Shown: positions 26,890 to 35,039, counted from the stretch's first letter. The stretch: DNA of 64,000 nucleotides from Collinsella sp. (GCA_019419585.1 DXZQ01000002.1:1-64000); one strand, 5' to 3'. A program made the numbers and translations. Notes: generated from the sequence alone by a model not told the origin.

Positions 26890-27972
26890 TTGAAGAAAAG
26901 CAATCTGGGCTATGTGCTGGTGCTGATCGCCGCGCTTATGTGGGGCAGCATCGGAATCTTTGTAAACGGCATCTCGGCCATGGGCGTTACGTCCCAGAGT
27001 ATGGCTGCCTTTCGCTTGTTGTCGGGTGCCGTCTTAATGGCTCCGGTCTTGGCATTCATGGGTTGCCAGGGAGGTGCTCGTGAGGGAAAGGCATCGGGTC
27101 CCCTGGCACTGTTCAAGGCAAGTCCTAAAGAGCTTGTTCCTTGTGCGCTTCTTGGCATTATCGGCCTCGCCACCGCTAACACGCTTTATTACGAGTGCAT
27201 GGGTGAGGTGGGCATGTCCACGGCCTCGGTGCTGCTCTACACCTCGCCGGTGTTTGGCGTCATGCTCGGCCGCGTACTTTATCGCGAGGACGTGACTCCC
27301 AACAAGCTCGTTGCCATCGCTTTTAACATCGGTGGCTGTGTACTTGCAGTGACCGATGGCGACCTTTCCGGTTTTCATTTTTCGGTTTGGGGCGTCACGT
27401 CGGGCGTGATTGCGGGCTTTTGTGGCGCGTCGCTCGCGGTGTTTAGCCGGATAGCAACCAAGACGGTCCACCCGCTGGCTGTCACGTTTTGGGGCCTTGT
27501 TTTTGGCGGTGCGGTTATGGCGGCTATCGCGGCTCCGTGGCCAGATGTCGCCGCGGCAATGTCGCCACAGCTGCTTCTGCTGTTCCTTGGCTTTGGACTC
27601 ATCCCCACAGCCGTGGCCTATGTCTTATATATGCAGGGTCTGTCCATGGGGCTCGAGACGTCGAAAGTTCCCGTCGTAATGTCATTCGAGACGGTCGTCA
27701 CCGTGCTGCTGGGCATTGGTGTCTACGCCGAGCCCGCCGGTGCGATCAAGGTTCTGGGCATCGTTTTGGTGCTCGCGTCCATCGTGATCATGAACACCGA
27801 CTTTTCCAAGATGCGCAACAGTGTGTTTGTCGGCCATGTCATTGAGAGCATGACCTTTAAGCCCAACGCGTGGTGGACGGAGAAATCGCAGGACATGGAT
27901 CTGTTCCGCGAGCGCACGGGCATTACGCTGGAGCCCACCGTGCAGGAAAGCCCCTGGTACTTCGTGCGATAG
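26890..27972 (+). CDS. EamA/DMT-family transporter (locus 2)
   Basis: A 360-residue membrane protein with ten predicted helices in two EamA repeats ('GYVLVLIAALMWGSIGIFVNGIS' and 'WGVTSGVIAGFCGASLAVFSRI') and a soluble tail of about 55 residues ('NSVFVGHVIESMTFKPNAWW'). The start is TTG 26890, 6 bp after a strong GAGGAGG site; the upstream GTG 26854 lacks one. Relatives export amino acids or metabolites. A TATAACG operator and its position ahead of the PTS genes suggest joint control, so export of the amino acid released from a glycated substrate is a reasonable but unproven role. Confidence 0.87.
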   Translation: MKKSNLGYVLVLIAALMWGSIGIFVNGISAMGVTSQSMAAFRLLSGAVLMAPVLAFMGCQGGAREGKASGPLALFKASPKELVPCALLGIIGLATANTLYYECMGEVGMSTASVLLYTSPVFGVMLGRVLYREDVTPNKLVAIAFNIGGCVLAVTDGDLSGFHFSVWGVTSGVIAGFCGASLAVFSRIATKTVHPLAVTFWGLVFGGAVMAAIAAPWPDVAAAMSPQLLLLFLGFGLIPTAVAYVLYMQGLSMGLETSKVPVVMSFETVVTVLLGIGVYAEPAGAIKVLGIVLVLASIVIMNTDFSKMRNSVFVGHVIESMTFKPNAWWTEKSQDMDLFRERTGITLEPTVQESPWYFVR

Positions 27973-28110
27973 AGGATTGCACGCAGGGTCCGACTTGGGG
28001 TTATCCCGCCAGTGCCGGCCTGTCCAGCCCCAACGTTTCAAGTACGTTAAACCCGTCAACGGTCGATTTTCACCCGCGAACGGTCTTTATACTAATTAGC
28101 AATACCCGCA

Positions 28111-28139
28111 ACGTATAAGACGTTATAATGACCATAACG
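28111..28139 (+). promoter_or_regulatory. Probable operator/promoter of the locus-2 PTS genes
   Basis: ACGTATAAGACGTTATAATG followed by ACCATAACG. CGTTATA and CATAACG resemble the sites at 26829 and 34103. TATAAT also fits a -10 box. The gene start follows behind AAAAGGAGGAGG. Confidence 0.5.
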
Positions 28140-28155
28140 AAAAGGAGGAGGCAAG

Positions 28156-29079
28156 ATGAATCAGATCATTCTCGCATCTCATGGCGGCCTGGCCGCAGGC
28201 GCCAAAGACACGCTCGAGATGGTTCTCGGCGACGTGTCGAACGTCCACGTCGTGTCGCTTGCTCGTGACGACAAGGAGCCCATCACCAACAAGGTGGACG
28301 CCATGATCGCCACGTTCAACGCGGACGACACCGTCTATGTGCTGACCGATATGCTCGGCAGCTCGGTCAACAACAGCATGGTCGAGCTTTCCCGCAACGG
28401 TGCGGCATTCACGGTGATCAGCGGTTTCAACATTCCGCTGGCACTGACGCTCGCTATGAGCCCCGCCCCCGTCAAGGGTGCCGAGCTCGCGGCCCTCATC
28501 AACGAGGCCCGCACCGGTCTGACCAACCCCAACGCACCGGTCGAGGCTGCCGCGGCTCCCGCCAAGAAGGCTAAGGCGCCCCGTCACAGCTCTGGTCCCG
28601 CCAAGATCGTCCTCGCACGTCTTGACTACCGTCTGCTGCACGGTCAGGTCGTCTTTACCTGGACCACCAAGGTTCAGGCCGAGCGCATCATCGTCGTCGA
28701 CAACGCTGCCGCCAACGATGACATCAAGAAGGGCGCTCTTAAGCTGGCCAAGCCCCAGGGCGTGCGCCTGAACGTCTTCACCGTCGAGCGTGCCCTCGCC
28801 AAGATGGACAAGCTCAACACCCTCGGCGAGCGCGTCATGTTCGTCTTTGGCAACACGGCCGAGATGCTGCAGTTCTGCCAGGGTTACAAGCTCGACGCCA
28901 TCAACCTGGGCGCCACCGCCAACCACGACGGTGCCGATCAGGTCGGCGGCAAGGACAGCTCCGTCTTCTTCGACGCCACCCAGAAGGCCGACGTCAACCA
29001 GCTGCTCGACATGGGCATCAAGCTCTACGTCCAGCAGACCCCCACGTATCAGAGCGTCGACATCGACGCCAAGCTGTAA
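28156..29079 (+). CDS. PTS mannose-family EIIAB, fused
   Basis: A 307-residue cytoplasmic phosphocarrier. The EIIA domain (about 1-125) has the phospho-His9 in 'ILASHGGLA'; an Ala/Lys/Pro linker (about 128-147) leads to the EIIB domain with phospho-His162 in 'LDYRLLHGQV'. It passes phosphate from HPr to the sugar moving through EIIC/EIID. A very strong site AAAAGGAGGAGG precedes the ATG. First gene of the PTS-SIS set (IIAB-IIC-IID-SIS). Locus 4 carries the same two functions as separate genes. Confidence 0.95.
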   Translation: MNQIILASHGGLAAGAKDTLEMVLGDVSNVHVVSLARDDKEPITNKVDAMIATFNADDTVYVLTDMLGSSVNNSMVELSRNGAAFTVISGFNIPLALTLAMSPAPVKGAELAALINEARTGLTNPNAPVEAAAAPAKKAKAPRHSSGPAKIVLARLDYRLLHGQVVFTWTTKVQAERIIVVDNAAANDDIKKGALKLAKPQGVRLNVFTVERALAKMDKLNTLGERVMFVFGNTAEMLQFCQGYKLDAINLGATANHDGADQVGGKDSSVFFDATQKADVNQLLDMGIKLYVQQTPTYQSVDIDAKL

Positions 29080-29115
29080 TCAACCAGGCTTTTGCCTGAC
29101 TGAAAGGAGAAGGGT

Positions 29116-29910
29116 ATGAATACGTTCATCAGTGCGGTGCTCGTCGGCCTCGTCGGCGTGTTCTGCATGTGGGACTCCCGCCTGCTCGGTCGTCTTAACT
29201 TCGAGCAGCCCCTCGTTGGCGCTACGCTCGTCGGTCTGCTGCTGGGCGATGTGCCCACCGGCCTTGCCGTCGGTGCCGCCGTCGAGCTCGTGTCCATGGG
29301 CCTGGTGCAGGTCGGCGCCGCCGTTCCGCCCGATATGGTCCTGGGCGGCATCGTGGCCGCTGCCTTCGCGTGCCTGACCGATGCTTCCGCCGAGACCGCC
29401 ATGACGATCGCCATCCCGGTCGCCGTCCTGGGTCAGCTGCTCGGCATCGTGTTCCGTTCCATCATCGCCGCCCTCACCCATGTGGCCGATAGCGCGATTG
29501 ATAACGGCAAGTTCAAGACCGCCTATCGCATGCACATCTGCGCCGGCTCCGGTCTGTACGCCATCATGTACTTCCTGCCGATCTTCCTGGCCGTCTTTGC
29601 CGGTGCCGACCTGGTCCAAGCCATCGTCAACATGGTTCCCGAGTGGCTGTCCGTTGGTCTGAACGTCTCGACCAAGATCATGACCGCCTACGGTCTGGCC
29701 CTGCTACTCACCATGATGATCAAGAAGGGTATGACTCCGTTCCTGTTCATCGGTTTCCTGCTCGCCGCTTACCTCAACCTGTCCGTCATCGCGGTCGCTC
29801 TGATCGGTGTGTGCCTGGCTGTCGTCTTCATGGGCTTCAAGTTCAACGGTTCCCATGCAGCCGCCGGTGTCGATTCCGACTACGATCCGCTCGAAGACGA
29901 CGAAGACTAA
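29116..29910 (+). CDS. PTS mannose-family EIIC
   Basis: A 264-residue integral membrane subunit of the mannose-type PTS. It starts 'MNTFISAVLVGLVGVFCMWDSRLLGRLNFEQPLVGATLVGLLLGDVPTGLAVGAAVEL', the usual EII-Sor/Man C signature, with about seven to eight hydrophobic segments and an acidic tail ('DYDPLEDDED'). Pairs with EIID to form the channel. AAAGGAGAAGGGT precedes the ATG. Confidence 0.95.
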   Translation: MNTFISAVLVGLVGVFCMWDSRLLGRLNFEQPLVGATLVGLLLGDVPTGLAVGAAVELVSMGLVQVGAAVPPDMVLGGIVAAAFACLTDASAETAMTIAIPVAVLGQLLGIVFRSIIAALTHVADSAIDNGKFKTAYRMHICAGSGLYAIMYFLPIFLAVFAGADLVQAIVNMVPEWLSVGLNVSTKIMTAYGLALLLTMMIKKGMTPFLFIGFLLAAYLNLSVIAVALIGVCLAVVFMGFKFNGSHAAAGVDSDYDPLEDDED

Positions 29911-29923
29911 GGAGGAACACACT

Positions 29924-30757
29924 ATGGCAACCGCAACCAAGGACGTGTCCCTGAACAAGAAGGTCAGCCAGTTCTTCTGGCGCTCCTGGGCCATCCAGGC
30001 CTCTTGGAACTACGAGCGTCAGATGAACATGGGCTTCCTCTACGGCATGGTTCCCACGCTCGATCGCCTCTATCCGGACGAGTCCGACCCCAAGCAGCTC
30101 GCTGCTAAGAAAGAGGCTTACCACCGTCACATGGCGTTCTACAACTGCACCCCGCAGACGAGCGCTTTCATCCTGGGCCTCTCCGCCTCCATGGAGGAGG
30201 AGTACGCCAAGGATCCCGAGAACTTCGATCCCGATTCGATCAACGCGGTCAAGACCTCCCTCATGGGTCCGCTTTCCGGCATCGGTGACTCCTTATTCCA
30301 GGGCACCATCCGCGTTATCGCCTTTGGTCTGGGCGTTCAGCTGGCTCAGCAGGGTTCCATCATGGGCCCGATCCTGGCCATGCTCATCTCCATCGTCCCC
30401 TCTGTGCTGATCACTTGGTTCGCAGCCAAGATGGGCTATCAGGGCGGCCACGAGTACCTGAGCAAGCTTCAGGGCGGCGACCTCATGGAGAAGCTCATGT
30501 ATGTCTGCGGCATCGTGGGTCTTATGTCCGTGGGCGGCATGATCGCCATGCTGATCGGCGCCACCACCCCGCTGCAGTTCGCTGACGGCACCGTCGTGAT
30601 CCAGGACATCCTGGACGGCATGATGCCCCAGATGATCTCCCTTGGCCTCACCGGCCTTATGTACTGGCTCATCAAGAAGAACGTCAACACCGGTTGGCTT
30701 CTCGTGATCGCCATCGTGGGCGGCATCGCCCTCTCCGCGGCCGGCATCCTGGCCTAG
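29924..30757 (+). CDS. PTS mannose-family EIID
   Basis: A 277-residue EIID subunit. 'FWRSWAIQASWNYERQMNMGFLYGMVPTLDRLY' and 'INAVKTSLMGPLSGIGDSLFQGTIRVIAFGLGVQLAQQG' are the family hallmarks; hydrophobic segments fill the C-terminal half. ATG 29924 sits behind GGAGGAACACACT, 13 bp after the EIIC stop. Two hairpins separate it from the following SIS gene and may adjust expression between transporter and enzyme. Confidence 0.95.
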   Translation: MATATKDVSLNKKVSQFFWRSWAIQASWNYERQMNMGFLYGMVPTLDRLYPDESDPKQLAAKKEAYHRHMAFYNCTPQTSAFILGLSASMEEEYAKDPENFDPDSINAVKTSLMGPLSGIGDSLFQGTIRVIAFGLGVQLAQQGSIMGPILAMLISIVPSVLITWFAAKMGYQGGHEYLSKLQGGDLMEKLMYVCGIVGLMSVGGMIAMLIGATTPLQFADGTVVIQDILDGMMPQMISLGLTGLMYWLIKKNVNTGWLLVIAIVGGIALSAAGILA

Positions 30758-30790
30758 TCGCGACCAAGCGTCTAACCGCTTCCCCCGGGG

Positions 30791-30864
30791 GCCTGCCTGG
30801 CATCCCATACCCCAGGCAGGCTTCCATCCCTAACATGTGACAAAGGGATAGTCCCTTTGTCACA
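30791..30864 (+). repeat. Two hairpins between EIID and SIS genes
   Basis: GCCTGCCTGG / CCAGGCAGGC at 30791-30821 (no T-run) and TGTGACAAAGGGA - TAG - TCCCTTTGTCACA at 30836-30864, a perfect 13-bp stem. The second resembles the CAAAGGG...CCCTTTG hairpins at 43.66 and 44.4 kb. They may act as processing or attenuation signals. Confidence 0.7.
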
Positions 30865-30956
30865 TCCTCAACGGGCCGGCGACTCGGTCCTAACTACGGT
30901 AACCCTGCGAGCGTCCGGCAATGTGACGCCGCAACAAATCGAAAGGAATGTGTCAG

Positions 30957-31940
30957 ATGTACGAGATCGACCTTAACCTCCCTAAGCAGATCGTCGCTGA
31001 CGTCCTGTCCAACCACGAGATCCACAGCGTCGCTTTCGTCGGCTGCGGTGCTTCCATGTCCGACCTTTACCCCGCCAAGTACTTCCTGGCCAACAACACG
31101 GACAAGCTGAACGTTCAGATCTTCACCGCTAACGAGTTCAACTACGACACGCCTTCCTGGGTCAACGAGCACACCTTCGTGATCACCTGCTCCCTGGGTG
31201 GCTCCACGCCCGAGACCGTCGAGGCCAACAAGACCGCCAAGAAGCACAACTGCCCGGTCGTCTCCCTCACCAACAAGGCTGGCTCCGCTCTGACCGTTGA
31301 CGCCGACCACGTCATCGTTCACGGCTTCCACGCCAACTACGCTGCCAAGTGCGAGAAGCCTGGCTACGCCATCGCCCTTGCTCTCGAGATCCTTCAGCAG
31401 ACCGAGGGCTATGACCACTACGAGGACATGATCACCGGTCTCACCAACGTCTTCGATCTCTGCGAGAATGCCGCTCAGCACTGCAAGAAGCTCGCCAAGA
31501 AGTTCGCCGAGGACTTCAAGGACGACAAGATGATCTACTTCATGGCTTCCGGTGCCTCCGAGAAGATGGCTTATTCTCACGCCGCCTTCCTGTTCACCGA
31601 GATGCAGTGGATCGACGCCGCCGCCTACAACACCGGCGAGTACTTCCACGGCCCGTTCGAGGTTTCCACCGAGGGTAAGCCCTACGTCTTCTTCATGTCC
31701 GATGGCGCTACCCGTCCGATGGACGCCCGCGCCCTCACCTTCCTTGAGCGCATGGGCGCCAAGGTCGCTCTGATCGACTCCAAGGACTACGGCCTGGCCG
31801 ACGCCGTGCCCGCGAGCGTCGTCACCTACTTCAACCCGCTGCTGCACCTCGCCGTTATGCGCGAGTACGGCAACCAGATCGCCGAGGCCCGTCAGCACCC
31901 GCTGACCATGCGTCGCTACATGTGGAAGCTTTCCTACTAA
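30957..31940 (+). CDS. SIS-domain Amadori deglycase-like protein (FrlB/FraB-like, copy 2)
   Basis: A 327-residue tandem SIS protein of the FrlB/FraB/GfrF group. Glu215 ('FTEMQW') and His231 ('GEYFHGPFE') are 16 residues apart as in FraB; 'GCGASMSDL' and 'CSLGGSTPETV' bind the sugar phosphate. ATG 30957 is chosen because GAAAGG lies 10 bp upstream; ATG 30948 is too close. It follows PTS IIAB-IIC-IID in the same orientation, so the substrate should arrive already phosphorylated, as in the Salmonella gfr (glucoselysine) operon. Closely similar codon use to the PTS genes and a strong terminator downstream mark it as the end of the operon. Confidence 0.9.
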   Translation: MYEIDLNLPKQIVADVLSNHEIHSVAFVGCGASMSDLYPAKYFLANNTDKLNVQIFTANEFNYDTPSWVNEHTFVITCSLGGSTPETVEANKTAKKHNCPVVSLTNKAGSALTVDADHVIVHGFHANYAAKCEKPGYAIALALEILQQTEGYDHYEDMITGLTNVFDLCENAAQHCKKLAKKFAEDFKDDKMIYFMASGASEKMAYSHAAFLFTEMQWIDAAAYNTGEYFHGPFEVSTEGKPYVFFMSDGATRPMDARALTFLERMGAKVALIDSKDYGLADAVPASVVTYFNPLLHLAVMREYGNQIAEARQHPLTMRRYMWKLSY

Positions 31941-31973
31941 TCACAAGTAAGTAAACCTTACGGGTTGATTGAG

Positions 31974-32004
31974 AGGGGATGGGGTTTGCGCCCCGTCCCC
32001 TTTT
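31974..32004 (+). terminator. Intrinsic terminator after locus-2 SIS gene
   Basis: GGGGATGGGG - TTTGCG - CCCCGTCCCC with one G-U pair, followed by TTTTC. Confidence 0.88.
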
Positions 32005-32037
32005 CGCTTTGGGGAGGGCGTGTCTGTCGCGCCATAA

Positions 32038-32076
32038 AACCCCAGATAAAACCTACCAAAATATCTTGGCAGGTGG
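32038..32076 (-). repeat. TTTTGGYAGGTTTTATCTGGG repeat, inverted, before HAD gene
   Basis: CCCAGATAAAACCTACCAAA is the inverse of the unit seen at 32735 and 43631. ACCTACCAA and TTGGCAGGT pair directly ahead of the HAD ribosome site GGGAGG, so the repeat may influence translation of that gene. Confidence 0.75.
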
Positions 32077-32088
32077 GAGGAGATGCGT

Positions 32089-32718
32089 ATGATCAAGGCA
32101 GTGCTGTTTGACATGGACGGTGTGCTAGCCGATACCGAGTGGTTCTACAACCGTCGTCGCGTGGCGTATATGGAAGAGCATGGCATTACGTACGATAGAA
32201 TTCCAGACCTTTCGGGGTCTAATGAACCGGCAATCTGGGAAGCTCTGGTTCCTGGCAATCCAACGTTACGTGAGGAATTGCTCACGGAATATAAAAAAAG
32301 ATATTGCCCCGCTCATCCCGTTCCGTATGCCGAGCTGCTCAACGAGCAGACGGAGCCGGTGATGCGTGAGCTGCACAAGCGCGGCGTGAAGTGTGCCATC
32401 GCGAGCTCGTCCTATCGTGAGCTGATTGACGAGCTGGTGGATATCGCCGGTATCGCCGACGTGCTGGACTACACCATCAGCGGTCACGAGTGCAGTGCGT
32501 TTAAGCCCGATCCCGAGATTTACCTGCGCGCTATGGAGGCGCTGAGCGTGGAGCCGACCGAGTGCCTGGTCATCGAGGACTCGCCTTTGGGCATCGAGGC
32601 CGGCAAGCGCTCCGGTGCCCGCGTCCTGGCGCTGCGTCCGCACGAGGGCGTCAACCTTGACCAGTCCGCCGCCGACGTCGTCATCGACAGCCTGACCGAC
32701 ATCTTACCTGCCATTTAG
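32089..32718 (+). CDS. HAD-superfamily hydrolase, beta-phosphoglucomutase-like
   Basis: A 209-residue HAD enzyme of subfamily IA. Motif I is 'VLFDMDGVLADTEWFY' (nucleophile Asp and acid/base Asp), motif II 'AIASSSYRELID', and 'HECSAFKPDPEIYLRAMEAL' plus 'CLVIEDSPLGIEAGKRSGARVLAL' give motifs III and IV. It would dephosphorylate or isomerise a sugar phosphate, which fits its place after a PTS-deglycase operon, though the substrate is unknown. ATG 32089 has better spacing to GGGAGGAG than ATG 32083. The middle part (about 32190-32320) is AT-richer. The final residues and stop (CTGCCATTTAGGGACAGG) lie in a repeat. Confidence 0.9.
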   Translation: MIKAVLFDMDGVLADTEWFYNRRRVAYMEEHGITYDRIPDLSGSNEPAIWEALVPGNPTLREELLTEYKKRYCPAHPVPYAELLNEQTEPVMRELHKRGVKCAIASSSYRELIDELVDIAGIADVLDYTISGHECSAFKPDPEIYLRAMEALSVEPTECLVIEDSPLGIEAGKRSGARVLALRPHEGVNLDQSAADVVIDSLTDILPAI

Positions 32719-32755
32719 GGACAGGTTTATTTTGGCAGGTTTTATCTGGGCAAAC
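32707..32755 (+). repeat. GGGACAGG / TTTTGGCAGG repeat at the HAD gene end
   Basis: ACCTGCCATTTAGGGACAGG then TTTATTTTGGCAGGTTTTAT and CTGGGCAAA. The HAD stop codon TAG is part of the unit. An almost identical unit lies at 43607-43646. ACCTGCCA pairs with TGGCAGGT. Confidence 0.85.
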
Positions 32756-32764
32756 GCCGAATTC

Positions 32765-32803
32765 GCCGTGAAGGGATTGCTCTCTTCACGGCGTTTTTCT
32801 TTT
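32765..32803 (+). terminator. Intrinsic terminator after HAD gene
   Basis: GCCGTGAAG and CTTCACGGC pair over 9 bp and run into GTTTTTCTTTT. Confidence 0.88.
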
Positions 32804-32924
32804 GAGCGGCCTCACGGTCCCCCTGATGGTTGTCGAGAGAGGGTGAATTGAAGCGCCCCCGCATGCTCCATGCTACAATCGCGGCCACGCCCCACAACTA
32901 CATCTGCCTTCGAAAGGAGCCTAC

Positions 32925-33932
32925 GTGGCGAACGCCATCGATCAGCTCACGGACCGCATGCTCGTGCTCGGCCGCCTTACCATCGTCCGCCGCGCTATTA
33001 CCGCTGTGGCGGTCACCATTTCTGCCGTTCTCCAGACATTTCTGATCCAGGCGTTCATTCAGCCCGCCGATCTGCTTCCGAGCGGTCTCACCGGCGTCGC
33101 GGTCCTGCTCGATCGCGTTACCTCGCTTGGCGGCGTTCATATCGACATCTCGCTCGGCATGCTCGCGCTCAACATCCCCGTGGCGCTCCTATGCTGGAGC
33201 GGCATTAGCAAGCGTTTCGTCATCTTCTCAATGATGCAAGTTGTGCTCTCGTCGCTGTTCCTCAACATCTTTCATTTCGCCCCGTTTTTGGGCGACAAAA
33301 TCATGCTCATCATTTTTGGCGGCGTGGTCTCGGGTCTGGGCGCTGCCATCGCACTAAAGTCCGGCGCATCCACCGGCGGCACCGATTTTATCGCGCTATG
33401 GGTTTCCAACCACACGGGCAAGACTATCTGGGGTGCCATCTTTGGTTTCAACTGCTTTATCCTGGCGATCTTTGGCTTTATGTTTGGCTGGGACAACGCG
33501 GCGTACTCCATCGTGTTCCAGTTTATTTCGACCAAGACCATCGACAGTTTCTATCGTCGCTACGACCGCGTGACGCTGCAGATCACGACGCGCAAGGCGG
33601 ACGAGGTCATGACCGCCTATATCGACCATTTTCAGCACGGCATTAGCTGTGCTGAGGTCATCGGCGGATACAGCCGCGAAAAGATGTACCTGCTGCACGC
33701 CGTTGTCTCGACCTACGAGAGTCAGGACATTATCAAGCTGGTGTGCGACATTGATCCCGGCGCCGTGATCAACGTGTTCCACACGCTCAACTTTGTGGGC
33801 GGCTGGTGGGGCGGTCATGTCGACGAGCCCATGCCCACGGCCGTACCCGATCCCGACAAGCCCGCGCGCATGGCCAGCAGGCAGGCGCGCCTCAGCGAGC
33901 AGGACAGCCTGCAGCAGGACGACGGCAGGTAG
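32925..33932 (+). CDS. YitT-family membrane protein
   Basis: A 335-residue protein using a GTG start behind GAAAGGAGCC. Five to six membrane helices (about 20-190) with 'LLPSGLTGVAVLL' and 'GASTGGTDFIALWVS', typical of YitT, are followed by a soluble DUF2179 domain ('TLQITTRKADEVMTAYIDHFQHGISCAEVIGGYSREKMYLLHAVVSTYE') and a polar tail. The transport substrate is unknown. Flanked by TTTTGGYAGG-type repeats on both sides and ended by a strong terminator. Confidence 0.92.
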   Translation: MANAIDQLTDRMLVLGRLTIVRRAITAVAVTISAVLQTFLIQAFIQPADLLPSGLTGVAVLLDRVTSLGGVHIDISLGMLALNIPVALLCWSGISKRFVIFSMMQVVLSSLFLNIFHFAPFLGDKIMLIIFGGVVSGLGAAIALKSGASTGGTDFIALWVSNHTGKTIWGAIFGFNCFILAIFGFMFGWDNAAYSIVFQFISTKTIDSFYRRYDRVTLQITTRKADEVMTAYIDHFQHGISCAEVIGGYSREKMYLLHAVVSTYESQDIIKLVCDIDPGAVINVFHTLNFVGGWWGGHVDEPMPTAVPDPDKPARMASRQARLSEQDSLQQDDGR

Positions 33933-33975
33933 GGTATTGGCATTTTGCCGGCACGGCGCAATCCTGTCCACTTGA

Positions 33976-34016
33976 GCCTCCCGAAAGCCTCGCTGCTTTC
34001 GGGAGGCCTTCGTTTG
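33976..34016 (+). terminator. Intrinsic terminator after yitT-like gene
   Basis: GCCTCCCGAAAGC and GCTTTCGGGAGGC, 13-bp perfect stem, then CTTCGTTT. Confidence 0.88.
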
Positions 34017-34017
34017 C

Positions 34018-34065
34018 CCAGATAAAACCTACCAAAATGAAGCTGTCGCTTTTTGGTAGGGAGGG
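34018..34065 (-). repeat. TTTTGGYAGGTTTTATCTGGG repeat, inverted copy
   Basis: CCCAGATAAAACCTACCAAA followed by ATGAAGCTGTCGC and TTTTTGGTAGG; CCTACCAAA pairs with TTTGGTAGG, so the unit is a hairpin as at 32038. Confidence 0.75.
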
Positions 34066-34102
34066 TGTATCGTTTTATCATTATGAGGTAACATGAAACT
34101 AG

Positions 34103-34115
34103 ACGTTATATACGT
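34103..34115. promoter_or_regulatory. Probable operator upstream of GntR gene 2
   Basis: ACGTTATATACGT, near-palindromic and containing the inverse of the ATATAACG motif found before the EamA gene (26829) and, in part, the PTS genes (28111). This suggests the regulator at 34153 autoregulates and controls locus 2. Confidence 0.5.
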
Positions 34116-34152
34116 ATTAGTTATTTCGATATTTCGATAAGAGTGATTAGAT

Positions 34153-34872
34153 ATGCCTGCACCCAAAAATGCACCGCTTTACCAGCAGATTTACGACGAA
34201 ATCAAGGACGCGATCGAGAAAGGTGTTTATGCACCCAAGGAGCGTATTCCGTCCGAGCTTGAGCTTGCCGTGCAGTACGAGGTGAGCCGTATTACGGTGC
34301 GCCGCGCCGTCGAAGAGCTATGCTCCGATGGCTACCTGGTTAAGCAGCAGGGCCGCGGTACCTTTGTTTCCACGCCGCACATCAATCGCCAGTTCCACGC
34401 CTCGACGCTGCAGACGTTTACCGCACTGTGTGCCAGCAACGGCATGAAGGCCGGTGCACATGTGGTCGATCGCCAGATCGTTCCGGCGCGCCAAAACGAG
34501 ATGGAGTTCTTTGGCCTGCAGAAGGATGCGCTGCTGCTGCATATTAAGCGCGTGCGTACGGCCGACGGCGAACCCATCTTTGAGGAGAACATCTTTGTGC
34601 CGTTTGACGCCTACCGTGAACTGTTGACGGCCGATCTTGAGGACAAGTCGATTTTTGCCGAGGTCGAGCGTGTTGGCGGAACCCCGATTGTCTCGGTTGG
34701 CTACCGCACGGTCGAGGCCGTTCGTGCCAATACCGAGCAGGCGGCCGAGTTGGGCATTGCTCCGCACGATCCGCTGCTCAACCTGCGTGCCGGCTTTATC
34801 GGTCCCAATGGCGAGCCGGTCCTGATGGGTAAGCAGTACTACGTGGGATCGCGCTACGTCATGGTCATGTAG
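34153..34872 (+). CDS. GntR/HutC-family regulator with UTRA domain (locus 2/3)
   Basis: A 239-residue regulator. 'PLYQQIYDEIKDAIEKGVYAPKERIPSELELAVQYEVSRITVRRAVEELCSDGYLVKQQGRGTFVS' is the GntR winged helix; the C-terminal UTRA domain ends 'VLMGKQYYVGSRYVMVM'. It is the closest of the four regulators to the one at 37124 (both end in a 'GKQ/GRQ...VGSRYV' motif). Its own promoter carries an ACGTTATATACGT site resembling those in front of the EamA and PTS genes of locus 2. Ends 4 bp before a short copy of element A. Confidence 0.92.
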   Translation: MPAPKNAPLYQQIYDEIKDAIEKGVYAPKERIPSELELAVQYEVSRITVRRAVEELCSDGYLVKQQGRGTFVSTPHINRQFHASTLQTFTALCASNGMKAGAHVVDRQIVPARQNEMEFFGLQKDALLLHIKRVRTADGEPIFEENIFVPFDAYRELLTADLEDKSIFAEVERVGGTPIVSVGYRTVEAVRANTEQAAELGIAPHDPLLNLRAGFIGPNGEPVLMGKQYYVGSRYVMVM

Positions 34873-34876
34873 GGTT

Positions 34877-34940
34877 GGTTCCGCCGTTCTGACGAACGGC
34901 GGACCGGTCGACGCTGCAAACGCCCCTAAGCGGCAATCTG
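34877..34940 (+). repeat. Short copy of element A (after gntR 2)
   Basis: A P1 hairpin (34877-34889 with 34894-34905, TGAC loop, one bulge) is followed by box A GGTCGACGCTGCAAAC, the P2 left arm GCCCCTAAGCG identical to the glmM copy, and box B GCAATCTG. The 3' half is missing; an element B hairpin follows within 6 bp. Confidence 0.8.
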
Positions 34941-34945
34941 CAGAA

Positions 34946-35039
34946 TGAGCGTGGATAATCTCCCGTTTTTGGCTTGGTGACGGGTTCAAAGTGGGAGATT
35001 ATCCACGCTCATCCGGAAAGTGTCCAAAAATCCACGCTC
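34946..35039 (+). repeat. Element B hairpin, copy 2, with one 29-bp unit
   Basis: TGAGCGTGGATAATCTCCC and GGGAGATTATCCACGCTCA form a 19-bp stem (34946-35011). The inverted CCACGCTC at 35032-35039 is exactly 29 bp from the CCACGCTC of the hairpin arm at 35003-35010. Confidence 0.85.

Noticed and set aside
30831..30956. The hairpins before SIS copy 2 as a riboswitch
   Set aside because: The second hairpin is a simple perfect palindrome similar to repeat hairpins elsewhere; there is no conserved aptamer-like core.
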